This document shows, in pieces, positions 49,614-58,355 of a stretch of 64,000 nt of DNA; within the stretch, counting starts at the first letter, position 1, and each line of letters opens with the position of its first letter. Both the position numbers and the translations under genes were made by a program. The stretch is from Firmicutes bacterium M10-2 (GTDB lineage: Bacteria; Bacillota_I; Bacilli_A; Erysipelotrichales; Erysipelotrichaceae): NCBI GenBank assembly GCA_000403415.2, contig KE159692.1:469947-533946 (forward strand), read 5' to 3'. The notes under the pieces are model-generated. The model made no database searches. It was given only the letters and a program-made list of their open reading frames with translations, and had not been told where the DNA came from.

Positions 49614-51047
49614 TTACACAGCTTTCCCGTCTAAGGAAAATGTTTTTGCATCGGTAATATACACATCGACAAGATCTCCAGGCTCAATATTTGTTCCGCT
49701 GAAATTTACGAGCTTATTGGTTTCCGTATATCCGGAGTAAACATCCTCTTTGCGTTTGCTTGATCCATCGACTAAAACTTTTACGGTTTTTCCGATATAC
49801 GCTTTGTTTTTTTCCAAAGCGTATCCATTCCATACTTCGTTTAAGCGATACAAACGTTGACGCTTCGTTTCTTCATCAATCTCATCTTCCATCTTAGCGG
49901 CCGGTGTACCGGGACGCGGAGAATAAATGAACGTAAACGCATTATCAAACTGGCATTGACGGACTAATTCGAGTGTATTCTCGAACGCTTCATCGCTTTC
50001 GTTAGGAAAACCGACAATGATATCGGTTGAAATCGCCACATTCGGAATCGTATCAACGATCTTTTTATACAGCCGCATATAGGACTCGGCACTGTATCTT
50101 CGTCCCATTCTCTTTAGGATCTCATCATCTCCGGACTGCACCGGAAGGTGAATAAACGGCATAATGTTGTCGTATTTTGCGATCACATCAACCATTTCAT
50201 TTGTAAAATCCCAAGGATGGCTGGTCATAAACCGAATGCGCGGAATTCCAATCTTAGCTACTTCTTCCAAAAGGGTCGCAAAGTCAATCGGTTCCTCAAG
50301 ATCTTTTCCGTACGCATTAACATTTTGACCTAGTAGAGTGATTTCTTTATACCCTTCTTCTTTTAATTGACGGACTTCTTTCAATATTTCCGACATATAC
50401 CGCGAGCGCTGTTTTCCTCGTGTGTAAGGGACGATACAATATGTACAAAATTTATCACATCCGTACATGATGTTGACCCATGCTTTATGATGTTCAAACC
50501 GTTTTACCGGCAGATTTTCATAGACTTCTCCTTCTTTGGAATAAATCTTGATGACTTTTTCATGTTTGACCATCGCGTCATAAAGCATACTTGGCAAATC
50601 CTGAATATTGTGAGTTCCGAATAAAAGTCGGACTTGAGGATATTTTTCCAAAATTGTCTTAACGAAAGAATCTTCCTGTGACATGCATCCGCAAACACCG
50701 ATCACAAGATCTTTATTGCTGCGGTACAGTCGTTTAAAGTTTCCGATCTCTCCTAATACCTTTTCTTCGGCGTTTTGACGAATCGCACAAGTATTGAGGA
50801 TGATGACATCCACATGTTCGAGATCCTCTGCCGGCTTGAAACCAATCGTTTCTAAAATTCCGGCAATGGTTTCGGAATCTCGTTGATTGGCTTGACAACC
50901 GTATGTGGAAATATGATACGTCTTTCCAACCCCCAAATCGAATGTATTTGCCGGGATCGCATAATGATCTACCCGTTCGACGGCGCTTCGTGTTCTTCGT
51001 GCCGCTTCTTTTAAATTAGGAAGCGACCATTGTTCTTTTATTTTCAT
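49614..51047 (-). CDS. miaB: tRNA-2-methylthio-N6-dimethylallyladenosine synthase
   Basis: 477-aa radical-SAM methylthiotransferase modifying A37 of tRNAs. UPF0004 domain with cluster Cys in TYGCQANQRDSE, NTCAIRQNAEEK and GVCGCMSQ; radical SAM CxxxCxxC in YGCDKFCTYCIVPYTRG; TRAM domain at the C-terminus. It encodes a N-terminal extension of about 45 residues (ARRTRSAVERVDHYAIPA). TTTGGAGGAATAATC precedes the ATG. It lies downstream of the ferredoxin gene, separated by a terminator. Confidence 0.95.
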   Translation of the reverse strand: MKIKEQWSLPNLKEAARRTRSAVERVDHYAIPANTFDLGVGKTYHISTYGCQANQRDSETIAGILETIGFKPAEDLEHVDVIILNTCAIRQNAEEKVLGEIGNFKRLYRSNKDLVIGVCGCMSQEDSFVKTILEKYPQVRLLFGTHNIQDLPSMLYDAMVKHEKVIKIYSKEGEVYENLPVKRFEHHKAWVNIMYGCDKFCTYCIVPYTRGKQRSRYMSEILKEVRQLKEEGYKEITLLGQNVNAYGKDLEEPIDFATLLEEVAKIGIPRIRFMTSHPWDFTNEMVDVIAKYDNIMPFIHLPVQSGDDEILKRMGRRYSAESYMRLYKKIVDTIPNVAISTDIIVGFPNESDEAFENTLELVRQCQFDNAFTFIYSPRPGTPAAKMEDEIDEETKRQRLYRLNEVWNGYALEKNKAYIGKTVKVLVDGSSKRKEDVYSGYTETNKLVNFSGTNIEPGDLVDVYITDAKTFSLDGKAV

Positions 51048-51059
51048 GATTATTCCTCC

Positions 51060-51085
51060 AAAAAAAAACCAAGCGATTGCTTGGT
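51060..51085 (-). terminator. Intrinsic terminator of the ferredoxin gene
   Basis: The minus-strand ACCAAGC-AATC-GCTTGGT is followed by a long T-tract, between the ferredoxin stop and the miaB start. Confidence 0.88.
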
Positions 51086-51110
51086 CTTATTATAGCACGT
51101 CTGTTTGTGA

Positions 51111-51287
51111 TTATTCTAATGTGATCGCACCTACTGGGCATACGCCTGTGCATGCTCCACAGTCAATGCATACATCAGCATCTACAAATGCTTTTCCTTC
51201 ATCATTCAATGTGATCGCACCTACTGGGCACACGCCTGTGCATGCTCCACATCCAATGCACATTTCTTGATCTACTTTTGCAGCCAT
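51111..51287 (-). CDS. 2[4Fe-4S] ferredoxin
   Basis: 58-aa clostridial-type ferredoxin: two CIxCGACTGVCPVGAITL units (first at 10-27, second at 40-57), each giving CxxCxxCxxxC, so it binds two 4Fe-4S clusters and carries low-potential electrons. The two halves are nearly identical at the DNA level too (17 identical bases around CACAGGCGTRTGCCCAGT). AGGAGGAAC precedes the ATG. It may feed electrons to radical-SAM enzymes such as MiaB, but that is only a positional guess. Confidence 0.96.
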   Translation of the reverse strand: MAAKVDQEMCIGCGACTGVCPVGAITLNDEGKAFVDADVCIDCGACTGVCPVGAITLE

Positions 51288-51335
51288 ATTTGTTCCTCCT
51301 GTTAATTATTTTTCTATTTATTTCCTTATGGTTTC

Positions 51336-51363
51336 ATTATACTCGTGAAATATTTGGAATCAA
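51336..51363 (-). promoter_or_regulatory. Promoter of the ferredoxin gene
   Basis: Minus strand TTGATT (51363-51358), 16-bp spacer, TATAAT (51341-51336). Confidence 0.7.
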
Positions 51364-51420
51364 GGCGGTTTGGTAAGTCCCAGCTTACTTCAAACGATAT
51401 GTAACAGCTTACAAAAACAT

Positions 51421-51444
51421 AAAAAAAGAGGATTTCCATCCTCT
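51421..51444 (-). terminator. Intrinsic terminator of rny
   Basis: The minus-strand AGAGGAT-GGA-AATCCTCT is followed by TTTTTT at the rny stop. Confidence 0.88.
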
Positions 51445-53002
51445 ATTTTGCAAGTTCCTGTGCACGCACTTCGCGAATGACGTTGACCTTGATCTGACCA
51501 GGATATGTCAGTTCGCTTTCGATTTTTTCGCGAATTTCCCGAGCAATCTTCACGCATGTTACATCATCTACACGTTCCGGATTCACAAGAATACGAATTT
51601 CCCGACCTGCTTGAATGGCATATGCCTGACTGACACCTTCAAAACTTGTCGCGATCTTTTCAAGATTTTCCAAACGGTTGATATACGCTTGTGCGCTTTC
51701 TTTGCGTGCTCCCGGTCTGGCTGCCGAAATAGTATCTGCCGCAATAACAAGATGTGAAGTCAAATATTTCGGTTCAACATCGTAATGATGCGATTGAATC
51801 GCATTCAACACGATATCTTTTTCACCGTGTTTTTTACAGAACTTATAGCCAAGTTCCACATGACTTCCTTCCTGTTGCTCGATATTCAAAGCTTTTCCAA
51901 TATCGTGAAGCAATCCGGCACGTTTAGCGATTTGTTGGTTCAAACCTAATTCTACCGCCATCGCACCGGCCAAATAGGCTACTTCCATGCTGTGCTGCAA
52001 TGCATTCTGACCATAGGAATAACGATATTTCAGCGTTCCGATCAAGCGGATAATTTCACGGTCGATACGCCCGATTCCAAGTTTAAAGACCGCTTCTTCT
52101 CCCGCTTTCATAATTTCTTGATCGATTTCCGTCTGGTATTTTTTAACGACTTCTTCAATGCGTCCCGGCTGAATTCGGCCATCGCGGATCAAATGTTCCA
52201 AGGCAAGCCTAGCGACTTCCCGACGTATCGGATTGAAGCATGTGATCGTAATCAGATCCGGCGTATCATCAATATTAAGCTCTACACCAGTCGCTTGCTC
52301 GAAGCAGCGGATATTCCGCCCTTCACGTCCGATAATCCGGCCCTTCATTTCTTCTCCCGGAATCGCTACGACCGAGACCGTGCGTTCCTGCGTTTCTTGT
52401 TGAGCCATTCGTTCAATGGCCAACGCAATAATGTTTTGTGCTTTTTCGGTTGCGGTCGCTTTCGCTTCTTCTTCTTTATCTTTGATATAAGCGACCGTTT
52501 CATGTTCCATCTTTTTTTCGACTTTTGCGAACAGTTCTTTTTGCGCATCCTGGCTGGACATCTTCGCCACCCCTTCGAGCACGACGATTTGCTGATCGAT
52601 CTGTTCTTGCAGTTTCTTCTCTTTTTCATCTAGGAATGAGAGCTTATCGGTTACTTTTTGCAGTTTATCTGATACTTGGCGCTCTTTTTGTGAAAGGGCC
52701 TCATCTCGAAAATTCAAGTTATCTTCTCTTCGCAGCAATTTATTTTCATATTGCATTGATTCTTGTTTTCTCTCTTTGATTTCCTTTTCTGCTTCTACAC
52801 GCAATTCATGCGCTTGTGTCTTTCCGTCGAGAACAGCTTGCTTTATTTTCGCATCCGCCTCGATTTCCGCCTCTTTCAAGATTTGTTCTGCTTTTTGCTG
52901 ATTTTTATTCAAACCTGCACGAGAATACCCATACATAATGAGTACTCCCACAACTATACCTGCGATCCCAGACAAAGAGACGACAATAAATGTATTCATC
53001 AT
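51443..53002 (-). CDS. rny: Ribonuclease Y
   Basis: 519-aa membrane-tethered endoribonuclease that starts mRNA decay. N-terminal membrane helix (VVSLSGIAGIVVGVLIMYGY), long coiled coil (about 30-205), KH domain (GRIIGREGRNIRCFEQATGV) and HD domain with metal His-Asp in AGLLHDIGKALNIEQ. AAAGGAGGGTC precedes two ATGs (53002 and 52999). It has its own promoter. Confidence 0.97.
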   Translation of the reverse strand: MMNTFIVVSLSGIAGIVVGVLIMYGYSRAGLNKNQQKAEQILKEAEIEADAKIKQAVLDGKTQAHELRVEAEKEIKERKQESMQYENKLLRREDNLNFRDEALSQKERQVSDKLQKVTDKLSFLDEKEKKLQEQIDQQIVVLEGVAKMSSQDAQKELFAKVEKKMEHETVAYIKDKEEEAKATATEKAQNIIALAIERMAQQETQERTVSVVAIPGEEMKGRIIGREGRNIRCFEQATGVELNIDDTPDLITITCFNPIRREVARLALEHLIRDGRIQPGRIEEVVKKYQTEIDQEIMKAGEEAVFKLGIGRIDREIIRLIGTLKYRYSYGQNALQHSMEVAYLAGAMAVELGLNQQIAKRAGLLHDIGKALNIEQQEGSHVELGYKFCKKHGEKDIVLNAIQSHHYDVEPKYLTSHLVIAADTISAARPGARKESAQAYINRLENLEKIATSFEGVSQAYAIQAGREIRILVNPERVDDVTCVKIAREIREKIESELTYPGQIKVNVIREVRAQELAK

Positions 53003-53040
53003 GACCCTCCTTTGTCTTTTTGAGTCCGTAAAGCACGTTT

Positions 53041-53069
53041 ATTATACTCCAGAACACATAGAATGTCCA
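53041..53069 (-). promoter_or_regulatory. Promoter of rny
   Basis: Minus strand TGGACA (53069-53064), 17-bp spacer, TATAAT (53046-53041), 38 nt before the start. Confidence 0.75.
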
Positions 53070-53095
53070 TAATCCCCCGATATTCCCCAAAAATA

Positions 53096-53123
53096 CAAAA
53101 AAAAGAATGTACCCGGTACATCC
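53096..53123 (-). terminator. Intrinsic terminator of yceD-rpmF
   Basis: The minus-strand GATGTACCGGGTACATTC hairpin is followed by eight T, immediately after the rpmF stop. Confidence 0.88.
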
Positions 53124-53294
53124 TTATTTTTCAACAACTTGTCTTCCGTTGTATTCTCCACAAGAACACATTTTATGTGCCAATTTGTATTCACCACAGC
53201 TTGGGCATTTTGTAAGTTCAGGTTTTACCAATTTGTAGTGAGTTCTACGTTTTGCTTTACGTGTTTTTGAATTTCTTCTTTGTTGAACAGCCAT
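53124..53294 (-). CDS. rpmF: 50S ribosomal protein L32
   Basis: 56 aa, [17 protein letters not shown] start typical of L32. The zinc ribbon has CPSC normally, but the second pair is C-x-C ([10 protein letters not shown]) where CxxC is usual, one residue shorter. Ribosomal role is assured by start and context: it follows yceD by 11 nt, the standard yceD-rpmF pair. CTAGGAGGTGC precedes the ATG. Confidence 0.96.
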   Translation of the reverse strand: MAVQQRRNSKTRKAKRRTHYKLVKPELTKCPSCGEYKLAHKMCSCGEYNGRQVVEK

Positions 53295-53305
53295 GTCTGC
53301 ACCTC

Positions 53306-53827
53306 CTAGTCATCATCCAATTTGAATTCACTCAGTTTTTCCCATCGCGGATCGATTTTTTCTTCCCGATCTAGTTGATCTTGATCCGAAATCACTTGCC
53401 AGCCGTTTCCTTTTGGATATTGGTTTCTCGGCAGGCGGGTAATGCTCATCGGTGCTTCGTATAACACCGCTTGGAACACGCTTGGGTTGATATCAATCGT
53501 GTCATGCTTGACAACGATGATCTCTTCATCCCCACGATCTTCTTCTTTGATCGGAACAAATGAGTACGTTTCATGCGACTCCGTGTCAAAATCCACTTCC
53601 AGATCCTCCAACGTAATAGAATCCAGAACGATCATCACGCCCTCCAATTCCAAATTGGAGTAGACTAGAGTGGATCCGTCATATTGCAGATCCCCTGTAA
53701 CATGAATTTTTGGAATAGACTTGACTTGAGTATGATGAAGTAAATCGTTTTCCTCGATTGCGATCCATTCATCGACGCATATCTTCCCCATTGGGGCCAT
53801 TAGGAATTCTTTTTTTGTAAATTTCAC
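53306..53827 (-). CDS. YceD family (DUF177) protein
   Basis: 173 aa. Acidic protein always found with L32; in plants and some bacteria it aids 23S rRNA/L32 assembly. Visible blocks: [37 protein letters not shown] and the conserved end [13 protein letters not shown]. The start chosen is GTG 53827 behind GAGGTG, because the consensus promoter at 53854-53882 places the transcript start near 53847, at the in-frame ATG 53848, which would then lack a leader; the ATG remains possible. Confidence 0.85.
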   Translation of the reverse strand: MKFTKKEFLMAPMGKICVDEWIAIEENDLLHHTQVKSIPKIHVTGDLQYDGSTLVYSNLELEGVMIVLDSITLEDLEVDFDTESHETYSFVPIKEEDRGDEEIIVVKHDTIDINPSVFQAVLYEAPMSITRLPRNQYPKGNGWQVISDQDQLDREEKIDPRWEKLSEFKLDDD

Positions 53828-53853
53828 GATTTTCACCTCATGTCGCATCTGAT

Positions 53854-53882
53854 ATTATAAAGAATCCGCAAATAAATGTCAA
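53854..53882 (-). promoter_or_regulatory. Consensus sigma-A promoter of yceD-rpmF
   Basis: Minus strand TTGACA (53882-53877), 17-bp spacer, TATAAT (53859-53854): a perfect match in both boxes. Confidence 0.92.
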
Positions 53883-53948
53883 TGATTCTTCTTTTATTCT
53901 TACGATGCGTATTTCTTTTTTTATTTTACCACACTTACGAGGACAAAA

Positions 53949-53957
53949 TGCTAAAAT
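53949..53957 (+). promoter_or_regulatory. Extended -10 promoter placed for a leaderless mRNA
   Basis: TGC-TAAAAT ends 6 nt before the tmcAL ATG. No Shine-Dalgarno sequence lies between. Confidence 0.6.
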
Positions 53958-53963
53958 AACATT

Positions 53964-54980
53964 ATGAAAACTTGTGGAATTATCGTAGAATACAACCCAA
54001 TGCATAAAGGGCATATTTATCATTTGCAGCAAGCAAAAAAATTAAGCGGATGTGACATCCTCATTGTTGTTCTTTCTTCTTATTTTACCCAGCGTGCTTT
54101 ACCTTCTTTGATCGATCCCTACACAAAAACAAAACTTGCGATCGAACACGGAGCCAATATCGTGATTGAACTACCAAGTGTATACGCTGCCCAAAGCGCC
54201 GATCATTTCGCACGCTTTGCGATTGAAACCTTGGCGAATATGAATGTGGACTGTATTTGCTTTGGTTCGGAAACCAACTCCATTTCCCAGTTGGAAACGC
54301 TTGGATATGAACTGGAAAAGCTTGAAAAAGATCAGACAACAAGTTGGCAAAAAAATATTGCCCGCAAGATCTGTCCGAATGACATTCTGGGCATTCAATA
54401 CATTAAATACGCAAAAGAACATCATATCGTCCCGATATGCATTCAACGAGATCAAACATTCAAAAGTGCCACTCAAACAAGAAAAGATTACTTTTCGGGA
54501 GAAGAACAGTTTTTAGATGATACGTTTTTATCGGAACAGCAATGGAGTTCATATTACCCTTACTTGCGATTGTTTCTTTGTATGAGCGAGCCGAAAGACC
54601 TTGAAAAATATCATTTAGTCACCGAAGGAATTCAATATCGGCTGATTAAAAACGCAAAATTATTCCGTACTTGGGAACAGTTCTTGGAGGCATCCGTTTC
54701 CAAGACATATACACGCGCTCGCATCCAAAGAACATGTCTTTTTTTGATGTTGCAGATCACAAAACAAGAAATGAAAGAAAACGATCATTTCAACAGTTCG
54801 ATCCTTTTAGGATTCGATTCGATCGGTCAAACCTATTTAAACGAAATCAAAAAGGAGCAAACGGTATTCACAAAATTCAGCCAGCTGCCGCCTTTTTTAA
54901 AAAAAGTGCACCTTAAAAGCAAACTGCTCTATGAAAGCGTACTAAACGATCCTGTAAAGGAGGGTGTTTATGTTGGTTAA
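53964..54980 (+). CDS. tmcAL: tRNA(Met) cytidine acetate ligase
   Basis: 338-aa YlbM-family nucleotidyltransferase that makes ac4C at the wobble base of elongator tRNA-Met. HxGH nucleotide site in EYNPMHKGHIYHLQ, then DILIVVLSSYFTQRALPSLI and IELPSVYAAQSADHFA. It is shorter than the Bacillus enzyme (about 415 aa), being reduced at the C-terminal end. The location next to yceD-rpmF matches Bacillus. The ATG lies 6 nt after an extended -10 with no ribosome site. It overlaps the next gene by 11 nt. Confidence 0.92.
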   Translation: MKTCGIIVEYNPMHKGHIYHLQQAKKLSGCDILIVVLSSYFTQRALPSLIDPYTKTKLAIEHGANIVIELPSVYAAQSADHFARFAIETLANMNVDCICFGSETNSISQLETLGYELEKLEKDQTTSWQKNIARKICPNDILGIQYIKYAKEHHIVPICIQRDQTFKSATQTRKDYFSGEEQFLDDTFLSEQQWSSYYPYLRLFLCMSEPKDLEKYHLVTEGIQYRLIKNAKLFRTWEQFLEASVSKTYTRARIQRTCLFLMLQITKQEMKENDHFNSSILLGFDSIGQTYLNEIKKEQTVFTKFSQLPPFLKKVHLKSKLLYESVLNDPVKEGVYVG

Positions 54981-55530
54981 AGCATTCTTGATCCTCTTTT
55001 TTGTTTTCATCGTTCTTTATTGGCTTTATCGTCAATTCATTCCGAAAATCGATCCAAGAGCCCCGCATTATCGCTATGCTCTTTTATTAGGCTGTCCAAG
55101 CCATGACGACGGAAGCCTATCCACTTCGCAGATCAAACGATGTCAAACAGCAATCGAAGCTTATCGAAAAGGCTTATTCGATCAATTGATCATTAGCGGA
55201 TCAAACGTTAAAAACAAATATATAGAAGCAAAAGAAATGGAAAAATACATTCTTGATCATTTCTTTATCCCGATCACGACTGAAACCCAAGCAAAAAACA
55301 CCTATGAAAATCTCAAATACACAAAAGATCTTATCGGTGAGCAGCCTTTACTGATTATAACATCTTCGCTGCATGCACCAAGAGCCAATGCGATGGCCTG
55401 CGACTTTTTTAAAGAGCATAGTTCTTATACCTACCCTGACAGAAAATTTAAACATATCCTGCGGGAAATTATTTCGAGAATTTTGTTTATTTGGATTGAG
55501 ATCAAGAAAAAACTCAATATGTATCCATGA
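54970..55530 (+). CDS. YdcF/SanA-like DUF218 protein
   Basis: 186 aa with one N-terminal membrane helix (LVKAFLILFFVFIVLYWLY) and an extracytoplasmic DUF218 domain: HYRYALLLGCPSHDDGSLST, LIISGSNVKNKYIEAKEMEK, TETQAKNTYENLKYT and LLIITSSLHAPRANAMA. The family is linked to envelope integrity and possibly vancomycin barrier; biochemistry is unknown. The ATG at 54970 follows AAGGAGG; it is coupled to tmcAL. Confidence 0.86.
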   Translation: MLVKAFLILFFVFIVLYWLYRQFIPKIDPRAPHYRYALLLGCPSHDDGSLSTSQIKRCQTAIEAYRKGLFDQLIISGSNVKNKYIEAKEMEKYILDHFFIPITTETQAKNTYENLKYTKDLIGEQPLLIITSSLHAPRANAMACDFFKEHSSYTYPDRKFKHILREIISRILFIWIEIKKKLNMYP

Positions 55531-55535
55531 AAAAA

Positions 55536-55565
55536 GAGGAGCAAAAGAAGCTCCTTTTATTCTTT
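55536..55565. terminator. Bidirectional intrinsic terminator
   Basis: The AGGAGC / GCTCCT stem has T-tracts on both sides; it serves the DUF218 gene on the plus strand and relA/spoT on the minus strand. Confidence 0.85.
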
Positions 55566-57771
55566 ATTGTATTGTCCGCACAATTTCATTGACTGAACGG
55601 ACCTTTTTTAAATTAGCAATAATCACTTGCAGATGGTCGGCGTTTTTAACTCCTACCGTAAGTTTGGTCGTTGCCGTTAGATGGTTATCGTCTACTGAAG
55701 AATCCACTTGCTTTAAATACGCATTGGATTGCTGCAACATCGTCACGATATCGCTCAGCAGATAATTTCGATCATCTGAATAAATGATAAGTTTCACTTC
55801 ATAACTCTTATCATTTTCGGCGTTTTCTTCCCATGCCACAGGAATAAGACGTTTGGTTTCATGGATAATGTTCGGACAATCTTTTCTGTGAACTTTGACA
55901 CCTTGTCCTTTTGAAATGTATCCAAGAATCGGATCTCCCGGTATCGGTGAACAACAATTCGCTAAAGAAACCGCAATCGTATCGATTCCCGGAACAACAA
56001 CGCCACAGTTGCTTGACTTGTTTGTTTTTGGCACGGTTTTGTTGATCATCTTCACAATATCCGCTGCACTGAGCGCAGTGTTGCGGTTTTTCGCCAATCG
56101 ATCTACGACCGACTGCAAAGAAACACGCCGGTTTGCGATTCCGATATATAAATCTTCAACCGTTTTGAACGAAAGAGTCTGCAAGATCCCTTCCAAACGC
56201 TTCTGACTTCTTAACGAATCGTCCAATTCAAGACGTTTGAATTCTTCGGCCAGATCGTGTTCTCCTTTTTTGACCAGTTCCTTTCGATTTTGATGCTCTT
56301 GTTTTTGCAGAAACGCACGAATCTTATTGCGCGCATGACCCGATTTGACAATCTTGATCCAGTCTTTGCTTGGACCATTGGAGTGGTTGCTTGTCAAAAT
56401 ATCGACTACATCTCCTGTTTTGAGCTCTGTATTCAAAGGAACGATTGCGCCGTTTACGGTTGCTCCCACGGTTTTATGACCTACTTCTGTATGGATCCGA
56501 TACGCAAAATCGATCGGAGTCGATCCCGGCGGCAATGCAATGATTTTCCCTCTAGGAGACATACAATAAACATTGGCTTCAAAAATATCTTTTTGAAGAA
56601 CATTCATATACTCGAGCGGATCTTCACTTTCTTCATCCGTCATCATGGAGAAATCCCGGAACCAAGATAGCTTGTCCTCGATTTCCTTTTGCTGGATTTC
56701 GACCGATGCGCCCGGACGTTCCTTATAGATCCAATGGGCGGCAACACCACGTTCGGCAACCGCATCCATTTGCTCGGTACGAATCTGGATCTCGAAGATG
56801 TTCCCGTTTTCCGGATCGACAATCGTGGTATGAAGCGATTGATACATATTTGCTTTCGGCATAGCAATATAATCTTTAAAACGGCCGGGGATCGGACGGT
56901 ATTTCGCATGAATATAACCTAAAATTTCATAACAGTGAACTTCGGAATCGGTCACGATCCGAATTGCCAACAAATCAAGGATTTCTTCGAATCTCTTGTT
57001 TTTGGTTTTCATCTTTTTATATATGCTGTAAAAATGCTTAGAACGACCGAAAATGCGATACGGAATCTTATACGTTTTTAAAATCCCTTCGATTTCGCCG
57101 ATCATACTTTGCACTTGTTCGTTGCGATCGCTTTCTCTTTGGCGCACAAGTCTTTTGATTTGCTCGTATTTTTCCGGAAACAAATATTTAAAAGAAAGAT
57201 CTTCCAATTCGTTCTTTACTTGAGAAATTCCAAGGCGATGAGCAATCGGCGCATAGACCGCAAGAGTTTCGGAAGCAATCTTCTTTTGTTTTTCGGGCCT
57301 CATATATTGGAGAGTGCGCATATTGTGCAGACGATCAGCCAATTTAATCAAGATGACCCGTACATCTTTTGCCAACGCGATAAAAAGTTTTCGGTGATTG
57401 CTCGCCAAATATTCTTTCTCATCTTTGAACTTAATTGCCTTGATCTTTGTTACCGCATCGACAAGCATGGCAATTTCTTCCCCAAAATTTTCGACAATCG
57501 TATCGTGATCCACACCCTCACAATCCTCGACCGTATCGTGAAGCAATCCGGCAGCAATCGTTTTCGGCCCGCAATGCAGATCGGCAAGCGTATTGGCGAC
57601 CTGAATCACATGGACCTCATATGGTGCCCCGCTTTTCCTAAACTGTCCCGCATGATGCACATGAGCAAATTCATAGGCTCTTTTGATCAAATCGAGATTT
57701 TCCGGCCTTTTGATATATGTCTGAACATTTGCCATACATTCTTCAAAAGTAACTTCGTTTTTTGCTGGCAT
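55564..57771 (-). CDS. Bifunctional (p)ppGpp synthetase/hydrolase (Rel/RSH)
   Basis: 735 aa. HD hydrolase domain intact (HVHHAGQFRKSG, AAGLLHDTVEDCEG), synthetase domain with FGRSKHFYSIYKKMKTK and RPIPGRFKDYIAMPKANMYQ, TGS domain (GKIIALPPGSTPIDFAYRIH), a conserved Cys region and a C-terminal ACT domain. It makes and breaks the stringent-response alarmone. TAGGAGGGAGC lies before the ATG. It is followed by apt upstream in the same direction, the usual recJ-apt-rel order. Confidence 0.95.
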   Translation of the reverse strand: MPAKNEVTFEECMANVQTYIKRPENLDLIKRAYEFAHVHHAGQFRKSGAPYEVHVIQVANTLADLHCGPKTIAAGLLHDTVEDCEGVDHDTIVENFGEEIAMLVDAVTKIKAIKFKDEKEYLASNHRKLFIALAKDVRVILIKLADRLHNMRTLQYMRPEKQKKIASETLAVYAPIAHRLGISQVKNELEDLSFKYLFPEKYEQIKRLVRQRESDRNEQVQSMIGEIEGILKTYKIPYRIFGRSKHFYSIYKKMKTKNKRFEEILDLLAIRIVTDSEVHCYEILGYIHAKYRPIPGRFKDYIAMPKANMYQSLHTTIVDPENGNIFEIQIRTEQMDAVAERGVAAHWIYKERPGASVEIQQKEIEDKLSWFRDFSMMTDEESEDPLEYMNVLQKDIFEANVYCMSPRGKIIALPPGSTPIDFAYRIHTEVGHKTVGATVNGAIVPLNTELKTGDVVDILTSNHSNGPSKDWIKIVKSGHARNKIRAFLQKQEHQNRKELVKKGEHDLAEEFKRLELDDSLRSQKRLEGILQTLSFKTVEDLYIGIANRRVSLQSVVDRLAKNRNTALSAADIVKMINKTVPKTNKSSNCGVVVPGIDTIAVSLANCCSPIPGDPILGYISKGQGVKVHRKDCPNIIHETKRLIPVAWEENAENDKSYEVKLIIYSDDRNYLLSDIVTMLQQSNAYLKQVDSSVDDNHLTATTKLTVGVKNADHLQVIIANLKKVRSVNEIVRTIQ

Positions 57772-57796
57772 ATCGATTGCTCCCTCCTATCTGTTT

Positions 57797-58318
57797 TTAT
57801 TCTCCTTCGTAATGAGTCAAAGAAAGAACAGGAATTCCTTCGAACTTTTCCCTTCCTTTCAAATCGTCGAGTTCGATCACAAATGCGATCCCGACCACTT
57901 TTGCTTTTCTGGATTCTACTAATTTTACGATGGCTTCTACAGTTCCTCCTGTAGCCAGAAGATCATCCACGATCAATACTCGATCGCCTTCATGCAAAGC
58001 ATCCAAATGCATTTGCAGCTCATCTTGACCGTATTCGAGCTCGTAAGTGGCAGAAATTGTTTCCCTTGGAAGCTTTCCCGGTTTACGTACTGGGGCGAAT
58101 CCGACATTCGCTTCAATCGCAGCCGGGGTTCCGAAAAAGAATCCACGCGCTTCCGGAGCGACGATCAAATTGGCATCTACCTCTTTAGCAAATGCGCTAA
58201 TTTGATTTGTCACATAACGCATCGCTTCAGGATTAGCCAGAATCGGAGTAATGTCACGAAACATGATTCCTTTCTTTGGAAAATCAGGAATGCTTTCAAT
58301 ATAGTTTTGTATATTCAT
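57797..58318 (-). CDS. apt: Adenine phosphoribosyltransferase
   Basis: 173-aa purine salvage enzyme joining adenine to PRPP. PRPP loop VLIVDDLLATGGTVEAIVKL, VAPEARGFFFG and FAPVRKPGKLPRETISATYE are all present. AAGAGGACC precedes the ATG. It sits between recJ and rel, an arrangement common in Bacillota. Confidence 0.97.
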   Translation of the reverse strand: MNIQNYIESIPDFPKKGIMFRDITPILANPEAMRYVTNQISAFAKEVDANLIVAPEARGFFFGTPAAIEANVGFAPVRKPGKLPRETISATYELEYGQDELQMHLDALHEGDRVLIVDDLLATGGTVEAIVKLVESRKAKVVGIAFVIELDDLKGREKFEGIPVLSLTHYEGE

Positions 58319-58355
58319 TTATGGTCCTCTTTCTATTTGGAATAACACAATTATC

